Below, piece by piece: positions 43,601 through 53,611 of a stretch of DNA of 64,000 nt; within the stretch, counting starts at the first letter, position 1; each line of letters starts with the position of its first letter. The stretch covers positions 9,334,001 to 9,398,000 of the forward strand of contig OU452198.1 of the NCBI GenBank assembly GCA_911728435.2, read 5' to 3'. Under the pieces are notes generated by a model. The model saw nothing but the letters and a program-made list of their open reading frames with translations, was not told where the DNA came from and did no database searches. The position numbers were made by a program, and so were the translations under genes. The stretch is from Apoderus coryli. Lineage: Eukaryota; Arthropoda; Insecta; Coleoptera; Attelabidae.

Positions 43601-45937
43601 AGGGATATAATAGACGAAATTTGGTCTCGGTTCATCATTTTTGACAAGCGACATGTGACCCGACTTGAGATAATCTAGCATGAAATCCCTATATTGTTGA
43701 TAGAAATCAGCATTTCTATGAAAACGAGATTCCAAAACAACCAATCGTCGAAGAGCTTGATTATAAGTATCGCCTAAATCAGGTGGGCCAGTTCGAAAGG
43801 GAAGAGCAACATTAAATCGACCATTAGCATCCCTTGCAATAGTGGAAGAAAATATCTCCTCACAAATGATATCATCGGAACTGGGAGGGATGTCTACAGC
43901 AACCTCCTCAACTTCCCAAAATTTTTGAACGACGTTCTCAAGAGAGGTGCTCAAGGTAGTGCAGCATGAAAATGAGACAGTAGGATCGATAGGAGGACAC
44001 GAAACCTTTCCGAGTAAAATCCACCCAAAGCAAGTTTCTAGTGCAGAGGGCTGACCGAAAGAACCAATAATTTTTCCAGAACGGAGTATGAATGGGAATA
44101 ACTCTGCACCTAGTAAGGCATCGATCGGTCCTGAAGTATGAAAGCTAGGATCGGCAAGGGTCAAATTTTTCAAATGTGACAACGTATCAATTGGAAATGA
44201 AGCAGCGGGCATATCTGCACTAATTTTTGTTAAAACGATGAAATCTATTGCAAAACTGGGTTCGGGACACGCCACTGGTTTAATAATGCAATGAGTTAAA
44301 CCCCTTGCTGAATTGGAGGACATGTCATTAAGACCGAAAATTCCCGTGGCACATGACCTTCGAGGAATACCAAGACGACGAATACAATTTTCTGTCATGA
44401 AATTCGCTTGTGATGCACTATCAATTAAGACGCGAATTTTCTGGTAATGACCAGCAATGTCTAAAATTTCGACAACGGCAGTTGATAACAATACAGTATT
44501 TGAAGAACTTGAGGTTGCCAATGAAGTTAACGACGGGCTATGAATCGCGGGCTGATTGTTGGTCGAGAATGAATTTGATGTTGGTGCTGAATTTTCTACC
44601 AATCCACCCGCGATACCAAGGGTTTCAATAGGATGTGCATTTACATTAATTGAATGATTTGTAGAAGTGGACTGTATAGGACGATTATTATTTGACGAAC
44701 GATTTGTTTGATTTTGCGACGACGAAACTTTATTAAAGTGTAACAATGTATGGTGACGAGAATTACAAATACGACACGAAAAGGATGAGGTACACGAATT
44801 TAACGCGTGCGAAGGGCGAAGGCGATTCAGGCAAAGTTTATTTTGTTTGGCAAATGAAAATCTATCGAACGAAGACTTAGCCAAAAATTGAGAACATTTA
44901 GTAAGGATGTGATGACCTTTACAACAAGTACAATTGTCGGTAGCAGGAAGCGAGCTAGAAGTGATAAAACTAGAAGTCGATTTTCCATGTGGTGAAAACG
45001 AAATAGTAGTTCGAGAAGGCGAAGATTTGTTTGAACTTTGTGAGGGTCCAGGCAGTATTTGAATCGAAGCGAGAGCCTTACAATGGTCCTGCAAGAAATT
45101 TATTAACTGGTCATAGGTGGGGATATCAGTAGAGCTATATTTCATCTCGAACGCAGTACGTGTATTGGTATCTAACTTTTGTAACAACAAATTAAATAAA
45201 ATAAAACTCCACTGTTCGACCGGAAAATCCAATACCTTCAAGGCCGAAAGATTTTCAGTAAAAGTGTCAACTAACTGCCTTAACAACTGTGGAGAATTGG
45301 ACTTCACAGAAGAGGCTTCTAAAATTTCATTCAAATACCCCGTAGCAAGCAATCGATTATTTTGGTAACGATGTACCAAAGTTTCATAAGCAGTTTTGTA
45401 ATTATTTTCAGTCAGCTTAATAGTTTTCACAAGATTTAACGGTTCTTTAATTACCGAAGTAATTAAATATTGAAATTTTTCGATATCGGACAAACTACCA
45501 TTTTCATGAATCAATTTATTAAACAAATCTATAAACGAAGGCCATGATTTCAAATTTCCGTCGAACACGGGTAGATTGATTTTTGGCAATTTGACGTTTG
45601 TTACTTTAGGAACATCTAACGAGTCAGCAGAGACAGAAGCAGCATTCAGCTTATCATTAATTGCCTTAATTAAATAATAAGACTGGTCAACAGATTGGCG
45701 AACCCCCTCCTGTGCATCGAAAAACTCGTCGCTGTCATCTAAACCAATTATTTGATTGTGTATTTCATAAAATTGTTGCTTAAAATTCTCAAGATCATCG
45801 ACACGATATTTTAAAATAATTCGCCGCTCAGGAGAGGTCTGCGCTTGTTTGGCCAAATCTAAAGTTTCCTTTATTCGATTAAACGAAATCTCCCGTTTTT
45901 TAATCAATTTTTTAATTTTATCATGAACTGTCGACAT
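40673..45937 (-). CDS. BEL/Pao gag-pol polyprotein
   Basis: 1,754 residues in one frame, starting MSTVHDKIKK about 355 bases after the 5' LTR. Order: gag with the DUF1759 domain (about 118-290, VFDGNLKSWPSFIDLF); two zinc knuckles (C336-x2-C-x3-H-x4-C348 and C388-x2-C-x3-H-x4-H400); aspartic protease of the BEL type near 503-509 (VLIDSAS, Ala instead of the usual Gly); reverse transcriptase with YIDD at 916-919; the Pao A17 region (IARIYDPLGFVSP); RNase H (LHGFADAS); integrase (VDFAGPF, YSDCGTNF, then the Glu region); and a DUF5641 tail. It copies the element RNA to DNA and integrates it; Gag would form cytoplasmic particles. There is no envelope frame. The length is normal for the family and I see no stop or frameshift. 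Confidence 0.97.
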   Translation of the reverse strand: MSTVHDKIKKLIKKREISFNRIKETLDLAKQAQTSPERRIILKYRVDDLENFKQQFYEIHNQIIGLDDSDEFFDAQEGVRQSVDQSYYLIKAINDKLNAASVSADSLDVPKVTNVKLPKINLPVFDGNLKSWPSFIDLFNKLIHENGSLSDIEKFQYLITSVIKEPLNLVKTIKLTENNYKTAYETLVHRYQNNRLLATGYLNEILEASSVKSNSPQLLRQLVDTFTENLSALKVLDFPVEQWSFILFNLLLQKLDTNTRTAFEMKYSSTDIPTYDQLINFLQDHCKALASIQILPGPSQSSNKSSPSRTTISFSPHGKSTSSFITSSSLPATDNCTCCKGHHILTKCSQFLAKSSFDRFSFAKQNKLCLNRLRPSHALNSCTSSFSCRICNSRHHTLLHFNKVSSSQNQTNRSSNNNRPIQSTSTNHSINVNAHPIETLGIAGGLVENSAPTSNSFSTNNQPAIHSPSLTSLATSSSSNTVLLSTAVVEILDIAGHYQKIRVLIDSASQANFMTENCIRRLGIPRRSCATGIFGLNDMSSNSARGLTHCIIKPVACPEPSFAIDFIVLTKISADMPAASFPIDTLSHLKNLTLADPSFHTSGPIDALLGAELFPFILRSGKIIGSFGQPSALETCFGWILLGKVSCPPIDPTVSFSCCTTLSTSLENVVQKFWEVEEVAVDIPPSSDDIICEEIFSSTIARDANGRFNVALPFRTGPPDLGDTYNQALRRLVVLESRFHRNADFYQQYRDFMLDYLKSGHMSLVKNDEPRPNFVYYIPHHAVLRPLNITTKIRVVFDGSARGSRGISLNDTLFAGPKLQNDIQKILLCFCLHPFAFVADIKAMYRMILVKPEFRDFQRILWRFSRDDPVQEYRLNTVTYGLSSSPYLALRVLRELAYTDGKAYPDASEVLLKYTYIDDTICSVPTLNEALQLQSNLIALLRGGGFELRKWASNSCEILRKVSEQAQHPITFDLDEPQFIKVLGLQWTPEADYFTYNYHFIDRPCTKRNILSEIARIYDPLGFVSPISTFVKGIMQKLWLLKMPWDHPPSQSIIDSWTQFRQELKFLCNIRIPRCLIPVKLTHCELHGFADASTVGYGAVVYLRTKDVFGNINSYLLYGKSKIAPLKILSLPRLELCAAKLLTDALIFVRNAYQDQLTCSRIFAWSDSQIVLCWLAMSPHLLKTFVANRVSHIQEFLPSFHWHHVSSPENPADCVSRGLTPMKLVEHELWWKGPAWLCMENLPLEFCANETSFDSAEVLNEQKLLSFESTMEINFVDLLLSKFSSLRKIKSIIACCFRFRLNCQSRIRVTGSFSNLELFRALKALVLFVQKQQFSDILNKIRKNRILPKPLRKLALFVDTDGTLRVGGRLRNSNLSFDAKHPLLLPRSHRLTERIIEEVHLLNLHPGFKTLQYLLSQQFWILSSRRAIDHCLSRCIRCLRARPKSVFPYMADLPSFRIGQVKAFTHTTVDFAGPFAVSICRYRGSRTFKSWICVFVCAAVKAVHLELVTSLSADAFLAAFRRFVARRGVVSDLYSDCGTNFVGANSLLLEYANYASASLQIKWHHSPPGSPHFNGLSEAAVKSVKTHIHRVIGMQTLTYEEFNTLLTQIEALLNSRPLCAQSSDPNDLCPLTPGHFLTLAPLNSLPDPDLSHLQLNQLNRWQLVQKMHADFWKRWHCEYLHTLQQRHKWTKHSKTLKIDDLVIVKSENAPPLQWPLARVVTLHPGSDGIVRVVTLRTSHGVLRRPVVKLCPLPN

Positions 45938-46292
45938 TTCGGCGATGTGGCAATCACGCTTGAATCAAACAAATTAATGAGATTTATCACAAAAATAGAA
46001 AAATGCTATTCTAAATCAACCATTAAACTGACCATTCCACTATAGCAGTATAGGGCGAAAAAATAGGTATATGTGTGTGTGCGTGTATCTATTATTTTCA
46101 ATATTATAATAAACAAACAAGTAGGTACATACCTACCTACAAACAAACGTATGAACTTTTTTAATTAAAGAAAGCGAGAGAGATATATATACCTATATAT
46201 TTTATTATTTATTTATAATTAAATAGACAAAAATGGCTGATACAAAGAATTTAAATTCTATCGAATTATCTATCCGGTGAGAAGGATCAGAA

Positions 46293-46734
46293 TGACGGCG
46301 CAGGTCATAAGTTATATAGAAATAATTATAAATAATTAAACAATTGGAATAGCACAAAACGATATAGCAGCGGGACTTACCAGCTTAGGGCTGCTGTTGC
46401 TAATGCGACGGTTGGGGGCCCCCGGAGTATCCTTCCTGCTCCACACACACTTTTACATCGGACATATATCACGTTGTAACATTTCTATGCATAAATGCAT
46501 CACTAATATATAGTTCAATTACAATAATTAACAATAGGAATATAATGCGAAATTTAACTGTTTTTTAAAATGGACAAAAATCAACGGTCTTTTTTTGCAA
46601 CGAACGATTTAATGGCGAAGGCGCGCATGATGAATGCGCAATCGGCGGCGCTGTTGCCCGCTGTTTTGTCTAAAGTTTTGTGCTAAAAATGATATGCAAC
46701 CAAACAATCAAAATATACAAAACCTGCGTCAACA
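46293..46734 (-). repeat. 5' LTR of the BEL element
   Basis: 442 bases, promoter-bearing LTR for the minus-strand element. The leader 45,938-46,292 between it and the ORF is noncoding and includes a TG microsatellite (46,070-46,088). Confidence 0.95.
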
Positions 46735-46739
46735 CTAGA

Positions 46740-48204
46740 GAAAATCTTACAAGAAGAAAAAAACAGATAAATACAAACACAACAGAATCTTTTTATTATT
46801 CCATCTAAGAAAACAAACTTTTAATCGTACAGCGAAAAATAACTGACTTAGCAAAAAATAACGAAAACTGCTTTAATTAATTAATTAGCACTTAGTAATT
46901 AATTAATCAAAACCCATCATGAAAAACGCCCTAGTGATATTGGCTAATTCTTGTGGAAATATTCCTTCGAGAAAAGAACAGTTAACCAAATGTGTTAGAA
47001 TAGGTGCAAATATTCCATTATGTGTTTCAATACACAAGGGACACCATCCGCAAGATCTTGCACACCTCACTCTCCTGGACCGGGTAAAGTCGGAAGTTCG
47101 TGGTTCAACTGGGCATTATCCGACCGAACAATATTTTAGACTGAGTTAACAAATGATGATGACCTACGTAAACAGTAATTTTAGCAAAATTCGCGTGGCG
47201 TTCGGGCAAGACAAATTATTATACTATCCTGATAAAAAAACGTGGAGAAACAAGCAACAGAATCCACAGCATCATCCGCCAACCCGATCTCTTTTATTGT
47301 AATACATTTTTGGGTCTATTTTTAAAAGTACAACACAATTGGTGAAGTTATGCAAATTAAGTTTGAATCACCCTGAAGCATGTCCAACTTTTTAAACAAA
47401 TCGAAAAAATCACATGGAAAAAAAAAGCAAAAAAGACATTGACAGTAGATGGGAAACAATTTATATCGGTATACTCAAAAACTCGATAGATTCCCATAAA
47501 AGAACATTCCAAAAAAAAAAGACGGAAGTAAAAAAAGTTGATTTATTTCGGAAGGGAAAAACCGGTACACAGATATACAAAAAAGGGGATTGGAAAATTG
47601 ATATTTGGCCTGCGTGAATAGATACTTCAATTCAGCGTCAAATCTTTTATCAGGGATTGGGCATCAAATAGGTAGCGTCCGGTGAAAATAGCCTTGCTAT
47701 TTATTGAACGCTTGAAATTCTGTTTAACACATATTTTAGAGTTTATTTTTGGACGTGATATCGATAGTATGTATGAGTAAGCCGGGCCGCGTAGCATTTT
47801 CAAAATTCGGCAACACATTAGCCGCTCGGAACCACTCGGATGATATGAATAAAGTCCCGAGGTTTTAGACTAATGCTTCGGCGATTTATGAAATACATGA
47901 AACGTGCCAACTCCTAAAGGGTTTCCCAGCATGTTTTTTTTTTCTTACAAATGTCGGTTATAGTTTGGAAACAATGAAAAAAATTAATTCATGATTGACT
48001 ATTTCGTGTCCTCATTAATTTATGTTTTCTTTTGTATAGTGGGTTATAGGACGTCGTAAGAAAGTACACTCAATTAGGTGTCACATCATCCTGCAAACAC
48101 GAAACGTGAAAGAAAAGTGGTCGAAATTTTTTAGCAAACTGTTATCAATTTTGACTTTTGATTCATTGTTACCTTGTTACATATATACCAACATTATTGA
48201 TTTG
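46740..48204. other. No gene recognised
   Basis: A-rich at first, then unassigned. Short frames at 46,919-47,149 (+) and 47,414-47,617 (+) match nothing I know. ACGAAACGTG at 48,084 resembles the 3' half of a hammerhead but has no CTGANGA partner. Confidence 0.5.
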
Positions 48205-48655
48205 ATTAATTCACTCATTTATTAAGGGTAAGGATGTATGAATATTTAGTGTTGAGTTGGTCAATGTCCGTCCTCTTGCATTTTTTGATGTTGCGGTTTC
48301 TACCATTTGTAAATTTGGTTCCACAAATAAGGTACTAATCTGGTTATAATTAGGTACATGTCCGTCATCCAGATAATGTTCAGCTAACGCACACAATCTT
48401 TTTCCCACCTTACAATCGCTTTTATGTGCTGTAATTCTTTCTTTAAGCACTCTCGATGTCTCACCAATGTATACCTTGTCACAGTCTGAACATGCGATAT
48501 TATAAACTACGTTAGATTGGTCCATGGTTTTGACTTTATTTTTCAACATCGAATATAAGTTACCTATATCGTTTTGGTGTATTTCGGAGCTACAAAGATT
48601 GGTGGTTCATTTTTAAAAATACTCCCAATTTTAGGTGCTCCTGAAATAAGGGATC
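48205..48655 (-). pseudogene. Penelope-like element, GIY-YIG endonuclease domain
   Basis: The 112-residue frame (48,211-48,549) and sequence upstream of its ATG read PIFVAPKYTKTIGNLYS, then NVVYNIACSDCDKVYIGE followed by TSRVLKERI and HKSDC. This is the Penelope-like C-terminal GIY-YIG endonuclease, with the VYxIxC-x2-C variant of the first motif, YIG, the catalytic Arg in TSR and a later Glu/His (LAEHYLDDGH). The reverse transcriptase part is missing: homology stops near 48,655, where a collapsed palindrome begins. A frame change near 48,550 separates the linker from the domain. Penelope-like elements are the retroelements in which hammerheads were described, which makes this fragment relevant to the ribozymes nearby. 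Confidence 0.85.
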
Positions 48656-48675
48656 AAATAATAATATACGAGTAT

Positions 48676-48878
48676 TTATTTTTTTATTATTCTTGAACCG
48701 CTATTCTAATTTTTTTCAGTTTACTTTTTTCCTGGGGTGTTCGGTTCTTATAAAAATTCCTCTTTACAAAACTTCTCTACAGAATAAAGATGAATATTTT
48801 TAAGTAGAGAAGTTTTGTAAAGAGGAATTTTTATAAGAACCGAACACCCCAAGAAAAAAGTAAACTGAACCAAATAAT
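48676..48878. repeat. Collapsed palindrome, partner of 18,130
   Basis: Arms 48,709-48,780 and 48,804-48,870 are inverted copies around 23 bases and match the arms of 18,130-18,565. The hammerhead-bearing interior is gone. It abuts the Penelope fragment. Confidence 0.7.
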
Positions 48879-49030
48879 AATATTTTTCAATGTTTTCAAC
48901 CTGTATTTTTGCATTGTTTAACTCGGTTCTTGATTGTCTATTGAATCCAGTGGACTGTGTATTAAAAAGAATCGTTTTGGTTAACTACAAGAAAGTAGTT
49001 CAATATGTTTAAATTTTTTTTTTAATGTAA

Positions 49031-49073
49031 GGTCACTAATACGTTCTATTCGCGATAGAACGTATTAGTGACC
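49031..49073. repeat. Perfect 19-bp hairpin
   Basis: GGTCACTAATACGTTCTAT and its exact complement flank TCGCG. Located about 70 bases before the hammerhead at 49,140. Confidence 0.8.
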
Positions 49074-49139
49074 CTTCATTCAAACAAAATAAAAAATAGT
49101 TATAATGCGGATTTAACTCCACCATAGTTGCGATATTTT

Positions 49140-49180
49140 AAGGCTGATGATGGAGCTGGGGAACCGAAACATGTCCCTTT
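49140..49180 (+). ncRNA. Hammerhead ribozyme motif, solo
   Basis: AAGG (49,140-49,143) pairs with CCTT (49,176-49,179). CTGATGA (49,144-49,150), a weak helix II (GG/CC), CGAAAC, ATGTC with cleavage after 49,175. ACATGT is self-complementary. The core is intact. Confidence 0.65.
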
Positions 49181-49288
49181 GAATAAAGATTTTTAAAATT
49201 ATTAGTGGAGACGACGAAATTGTTTCATTGTAATTAGATTACACTCCACTGCATCAAATGGATTATTTCTTTAATTTGTTATAATAAT

Positions 49289-49960
49289 ACAGGGTTATTC
49301 ACGCTATACGACACGAAATAGTGTGGCTAAACTATTTAATTTCCTAAAAGTTTTATTCATGGGTTCGATAAAAATGATTTATGGCTACATTTTAAAAATA
49401 TTGTGAATCTATACAGGCTGTCCCAAATATAAGATATGAACCATAATTGTGTTTTTTTTGAATGGAATGCCCTTTATATGAATATATTTTTAGATTCCCC
49501 GTCGAAAATAAACCTAAGTTTCATTAAAGTACATCTCACCTAACCCTAACAGTTTTTTAAATATTTTAATTTTTATAAAAATATAGACATAATTTGAATG
49601 AAAAAATTCACACCCATTGGTTGTTCTTTTTAAGCCAGTCTGGGCTGATAAATATACCGACTCATCACTTGTTATGCCAATACTAAATACAGTGTGTGCA
49701 ATAATATAAGTTATATGAGCCCAGAGTGCGTAATGTGGCATGTTTAAAACACTCATTGTGATTAAGCAACTACTTGATCACCTATATGTCTGACAGGTTG
49801 GATTTTTTTTATTCTCTTTTATCCATCTTTCGTCTCTCGGTGTTTTACAAATATGCTGGTATACTCATCAAGTGAACGCTCAATAACAAAATGCTATTAA
49901 CATATGAAATGCCCTGGTTTTGATCAGTACCTGGTAAAAGCCTCATTTCCAACTAACATT
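49289..49960 (+). repeat. Dispersed repeat, copy 2 of 4 (longest)
   Basis: 49,289-49,682 matches 31,393-31,792, and 49,712-49,960 matches 35,085-35,280. This copy keeps the two parts together, so the parts near 31.4 and 35.1 kb may be halves of one split element. Confidence 0.7.
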
Positions 49961-50106
49961 AAAAAAAACTTTACCGGTCACCAGATTTTATGACCATAGC
50001 AACAAAGACAAACAACATTCTCATTACCGTGCGCAGTAATATACGTCATTGTGACATTGAAAACCAGTGTCAAATCGTACCTAATACATGACAGTTGCAG
50101 ATAATA

Positions 50107-50587
50107 GTATATTGTGCAACGAACATGAAATTATATATTTCCTACGAGTATGATCGTTTACAGCATGAGCCGCAGGCGAGTGCTGCAAATCATAAGAGTA
50201 GGAAATTGTCATTTCATGTGAGTTTCACACTATACTTTTTCTACGACTGTTTTAATGCTTTTGAATAAATTAAACTTAATTTTTAGGGAAATATTTGTTT
50301 TTCGAAACTTACCGCTGTTGCCGTAAGCCTAAATACGATACGTTAGAAGTATTAAATTGTCTAGGTGGTGTTAAACTATATTCAGTATCACTGTTTTTGT
50401 GTTTTGAAATTAGCGAAATACTTGGTGTGTTTGGATTGTCGGCGTTGCTATGGTGATTTTTCATGCCTGACGTAACTTTTGTCATTACCAGGAAATTTTA
50501 TTTATGAAAAACAGCATTACAATGTACTACATTTTCAAATCATGATTGAACATATAATAAAGGCATTTAAAGACAGTCGTAGAAAAA
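50107..50587. mobile_element. Hairpin plus short TIR element
   Basis: 50,107-50,235 is a hairpin with about 55-base arms closing on TGAGCCGCAGGCGAG. Directly after it, TTTTTCTACGACTGT (50,236) recurs inverted at 50,560-50,587 with AAATGC-like extension, a 352-base TIR unit without ORF. Whether hairpin and TIR unit are one element is unclear. Confidence 0.55.
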
Positions 50588-51394
50588 ATGAATTTAACTA
50601 ACGGGGCACATATTGAACATTCTATAAATGCATAAACGCTTCAGATTGATTAGATGAGAGTGAGCAAAAAGCTAGTTAACTGAAATCCATATAGCCCAAA
50701 TCATTCATACGAATAACGACTGAAATTGTAATTTTAATTGTCATATTTCAATTAATGTTAAACAAATACCAATCTACATCCGAAATTTGTAGCTGTTCAA
50801 ACATAGTGTACGTTTAATATAGATGTTAGAATTAATAGTAGTCGCCATCTCCTAATAACTATGCAAGCATAGGTATATCGACTTTAAACGGTTTCCAATT
50901 TCAACTCAGTTTCCCCAACGGGAAGGACATTTATTAATGCCGCCAAAATAGAGACTATTATCTGGAATATAGATACAGTAAATATTAATATATAACAATG
51001 TGTCTTGTGACAAAGTTTCGATAATTGCATTGTCACAGGCTATAGAATATGGTGGGATATCTAGACTGGTAATCAGCTACGAATTTCTAGACAACTTATG
51101 CAAAACCAGTTGGCCATACAAAGTGTTCCAAAATCCACTTCCGAAATGGAAATTAAAGAGTAATAGCATTTTGCTTTGTCTTTCAACTTATAGTGTAATA
51201 TACATCGTGTTACATTTTTACTGGTTAATTATATTTGTAATTTGCGAACACCCTGTAACTGGGTAATACAACCAGTCAACGCAGATTAAGTTTGTAAGGC
51301 ATCGTTAAATCACTGCCGAAATTTAAACATTTTGCCTTTTCAAAAAACGAAATTATAATTTTTGCCGCCGACCTGTTTTTGACTAAAACTTTTT
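50588..51394. other. No gene recognised
   Basis: One repeat border (AACACCCTGTAAC, about 51,247) and AT-rich DNA. Confidence 0.5.
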
Positions 51395-52254
51395 TTTTTT
51401 TATTCAAAAACAGTTGAAGATAGGTATTATAGAGAAATGTTAATCGAAAGTACGTCAAAAGGGCTAAGGAATCGAAAACTGCAATATAATACAGTGTGTT
51501 ATATTTGGAATAAAAAAGTTGGTCCTGCAGGCCGGCGGAAAAGTACAACTTGTTAAAATAAGCCGAAATATACAGGGTGTCCAAGATAAGAATGGGATAG
51601 CATTGGAATCATGGAAACGGTAGGAGTTACAATGTCGGTTAAATTAGAGAAAAGTAGTACAATTTAAACACCTTTTCTACTGTGTTTTCAAAAGTAGAGT
51701 AACTGTAGCCGTTTTCGAGATTTTTTGAAAAAACAGTTTCTTGCAATTTTCGTTTTTATTTCTTTCTGACGTTATTTTTTCAGATATAAAAAAATTAAAA
51801 TCACTTTCTCTGCACTGTTACTTTTTGAGGAAAATAAGATAGAGTTTACAAATTTTCACAACGACGTTTCGTTTTTGAAAAGCCATCATCAACTTCGTTT
51901 TTTTTAAATACGGTTCTGGATTTTTTTATTTTAGCTGTTATTTTAACTTCTTCAAGAACAATCGCCATAGTTTGGCACTTAACTGACTGAATGCAGAGTA
52001 GTAGGCATAGCAAAAACATTCTGTCGTCGTTACTCACAATTATTTATTATTATTTGCCAATTTATGTATCTCTCAGTACAACATTTTATTTTGTACGTGG
52101 TTTTTTAAATTAAGTAGAAATTTTTATGCTTTTTGAAGTTAATAAAAAAACGACTTTCTTAGATGCGTGTTCTACGCAAAATAAGTGCCAAACTTTGGCG
52201 ATTTTTCTTGAATAAGTTTAAATAATTGCCAATAATATTGAAAACTTTTTTCCA
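51395..52254. repeat. CCGGAAG-family piece joined to a half palindrome
   Basis: 51,395-51,570 resembles 17,158-17,300. From 51,571 (TACAGGGTGTCCAAGATAAG) the sequence matches 21,641-21,900, i.e. one arm of that palindrome with its hammerhead-like motif. The LINE at 52,258 cuts it off. Confidence 0.65.
51855..51898 (-). ncRNA. Hammerhead-like motif, C3-to-U variant
   Basis: Minus strand TTGATGA (51,886-51,892), helix II with a CTTTTC/AAAAAC stem, GAAAC, GTC. Third member of the 21,845 subfamily. Confidence 0.45.
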
Positions 52255-52257
52255 TAC

Positions 52258-53605
52258 AGTCGTGTTTTTCTAAAGTTTTTGAATTTGTGCTCCATGATAT
52301 TATTATGAGCCATGTTAGGCGTCAGATTCCATCGGTACAACATGGCTTTTTGCCCGGTCGTTCTACGTCAACTAATTAATTGGTTTTAACACAGTTTTTA
52401 ACTGAGCGACTTGATAACGGGGGTCAGGTAGATGTAATCTACACTGATTTTTCTAAAGCCTTTGATAGTCTTGATCATGGTATTCTACTGCGTAAACTGT
52501 GTCGTTATGAACTATCTTATAATTTACTGCTGCTTTTGAAGTCGTATCTGAAGGATAGATTTCAGTATGTGGAAAGTCGAGGATTTCGTTCCGCAAATTT
52601 TAAAGTGTCATCTGGTGTTCCCCAGGGCTCTGTCCTTGGACCATTGTTGTTCCTGTGTTTTATCGATGATATTTCTAGTGGACGACTTCAAAGTATATTT
52701 CTGTCATTAATAGTACTGAAGATTGTTCTCATCTTCAGGACGATTTAAATGTTGTATATGAGTGGTGTGTCCGTAATAATCTTTATCTGAATATTGATAA
52801 ATGTTTTAGTGTTTCCTATACACGGAAAATAAACCCTGTCAAATTTTCATATTGTATAAATAATAGTCCATTAACAACTTGCGATGAGTTTAAAGATTTA
52901 GGTGTTTGGTTTGATGGTAAACTGAGCTTTACTAATCATTACAATAATATAGTTTCAGCATCCTATAGATCTCTGGGTTTTATTTTGCGCAATTCGAAAG
53001 AGTTTGTGACACCTCAAACTCTCATCTTTTCTTTTCAACGCATTTGTCAGATCTAAACTGGAATATGCATCAGTAGTATGGAATCCTATGTATGCCATAC
53101 ATATGAGTAATATTGAACGTATCCAGCGTCGTTTTGCCAAGTTACTGTGGTTTCGGGTTGATGGGGTTTATCCATCCATTGGGTTTCCTCATTATATTCT
53201 GTTAAACCGTTTTAATCTAGTACCATTAAATACTCGGAGAGAATATTCCGCTCTAGTATTGCTCTTTAAGATTATTAATGGACTTCTTGACTGTCCAGAG
53301 ATTTTAAGCCAGATTCCTTTTTGTGTCCCAAATCTACGCACACGTAATAACGGAATCGTATTTTACTTTCCGGCCCCGCGTACTAATTTGTTGTTGCGTT
53401 CCCCTTTATATTTTATGTGCCATACTTGTAACTCTGTGTCCGAGCAAATCGATATTTTTAATTCAACTTTGTCTTGTATAAAAAATATATTTCTTAGAAT
53501 ATAAATTTAGTGTTAGATATTAAGAATTTACTGTAATTTTTCCTGCCCTTTAATTGGATTATTTATCTGTCTGGGCAGTGTATCTTAAATAAATAAATAA
53601 ATTTG
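52258..53605 (+). pseudogene. Non-LTR retrotransposon, reverse transcriptase and 3' end
   Basis: The frame begins in the reverse transcriptase: SHVRRQIPSVQHGFLPGRST, then DVIYTDFSKAFDSLDHGILL, SSGVPQGSVLGPLLF and FIDDISSG. A deletion then removes the start of FADD: only GACGACTTCAAAGTATA-like sequence (DDFKVY) remains in a shifted frame, followed by VINSTEDCSHLQDDLN, YEWCVRNNLYLNIDKC and VRSKLEYASVVWNPMY. The last part is open at 53,088-53,504 (RIQRRFAKLLWFRV). It ends in a TAAA-type tail (53,590-53,611). This is Jockey/CR1-like, 5'-truncated and dead. A miniature transposon follows immediately. Confidence 0.9.
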
Positions 53606-53611
53606 TCAAGT

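Larger units (their letters stand above)
40046..46734 (-). mobile_element. Complete BEL/Pao LTR retrotransposon
   Basis: 6,689-bp element with 442-bp LTRs (TG...CA), a 5-bp target duplication CTAGA on both sides (40,041-40,045 and 46,735-46,739), one uninterrupted gag-pol frame and a purine-rich tract (GGTGGGCGGAA) just before the 3' LTR. The LTRs differ at one base only (40,350 against 46,597), so the insertion is very recent and the element may still be able to move. A canonical TGG-starting primer-binding site is not obvious next to the 5' LTR. Confidence 0.95.

Noticed and set aside
41472..45368. Short ORFs on either strand inside the BEL element
   Set aside because: They are alternative-frame shadows of the 1,754-residue gag-pol frame.
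46270..46292. Standard tRNA primer-binding site next to the BEL 5' LTR
   Set aside because: The coding strand reads TTCTGATCCTTCTCACC after the LTR; there is no TGG start and I could not match a tRNA 3' end with confidence.
47414..47617. Lys-rich 67-codon frame as a gene
   Set aside because: Arises from A-rich DNA; no start context, homology or splice signals.
48060..48095. ACGAAACGTG as a further hammerhead
   Set aside because: CCTGCAAACACGAAAC has no CTGANGA and no stem of proper size between the two parts.
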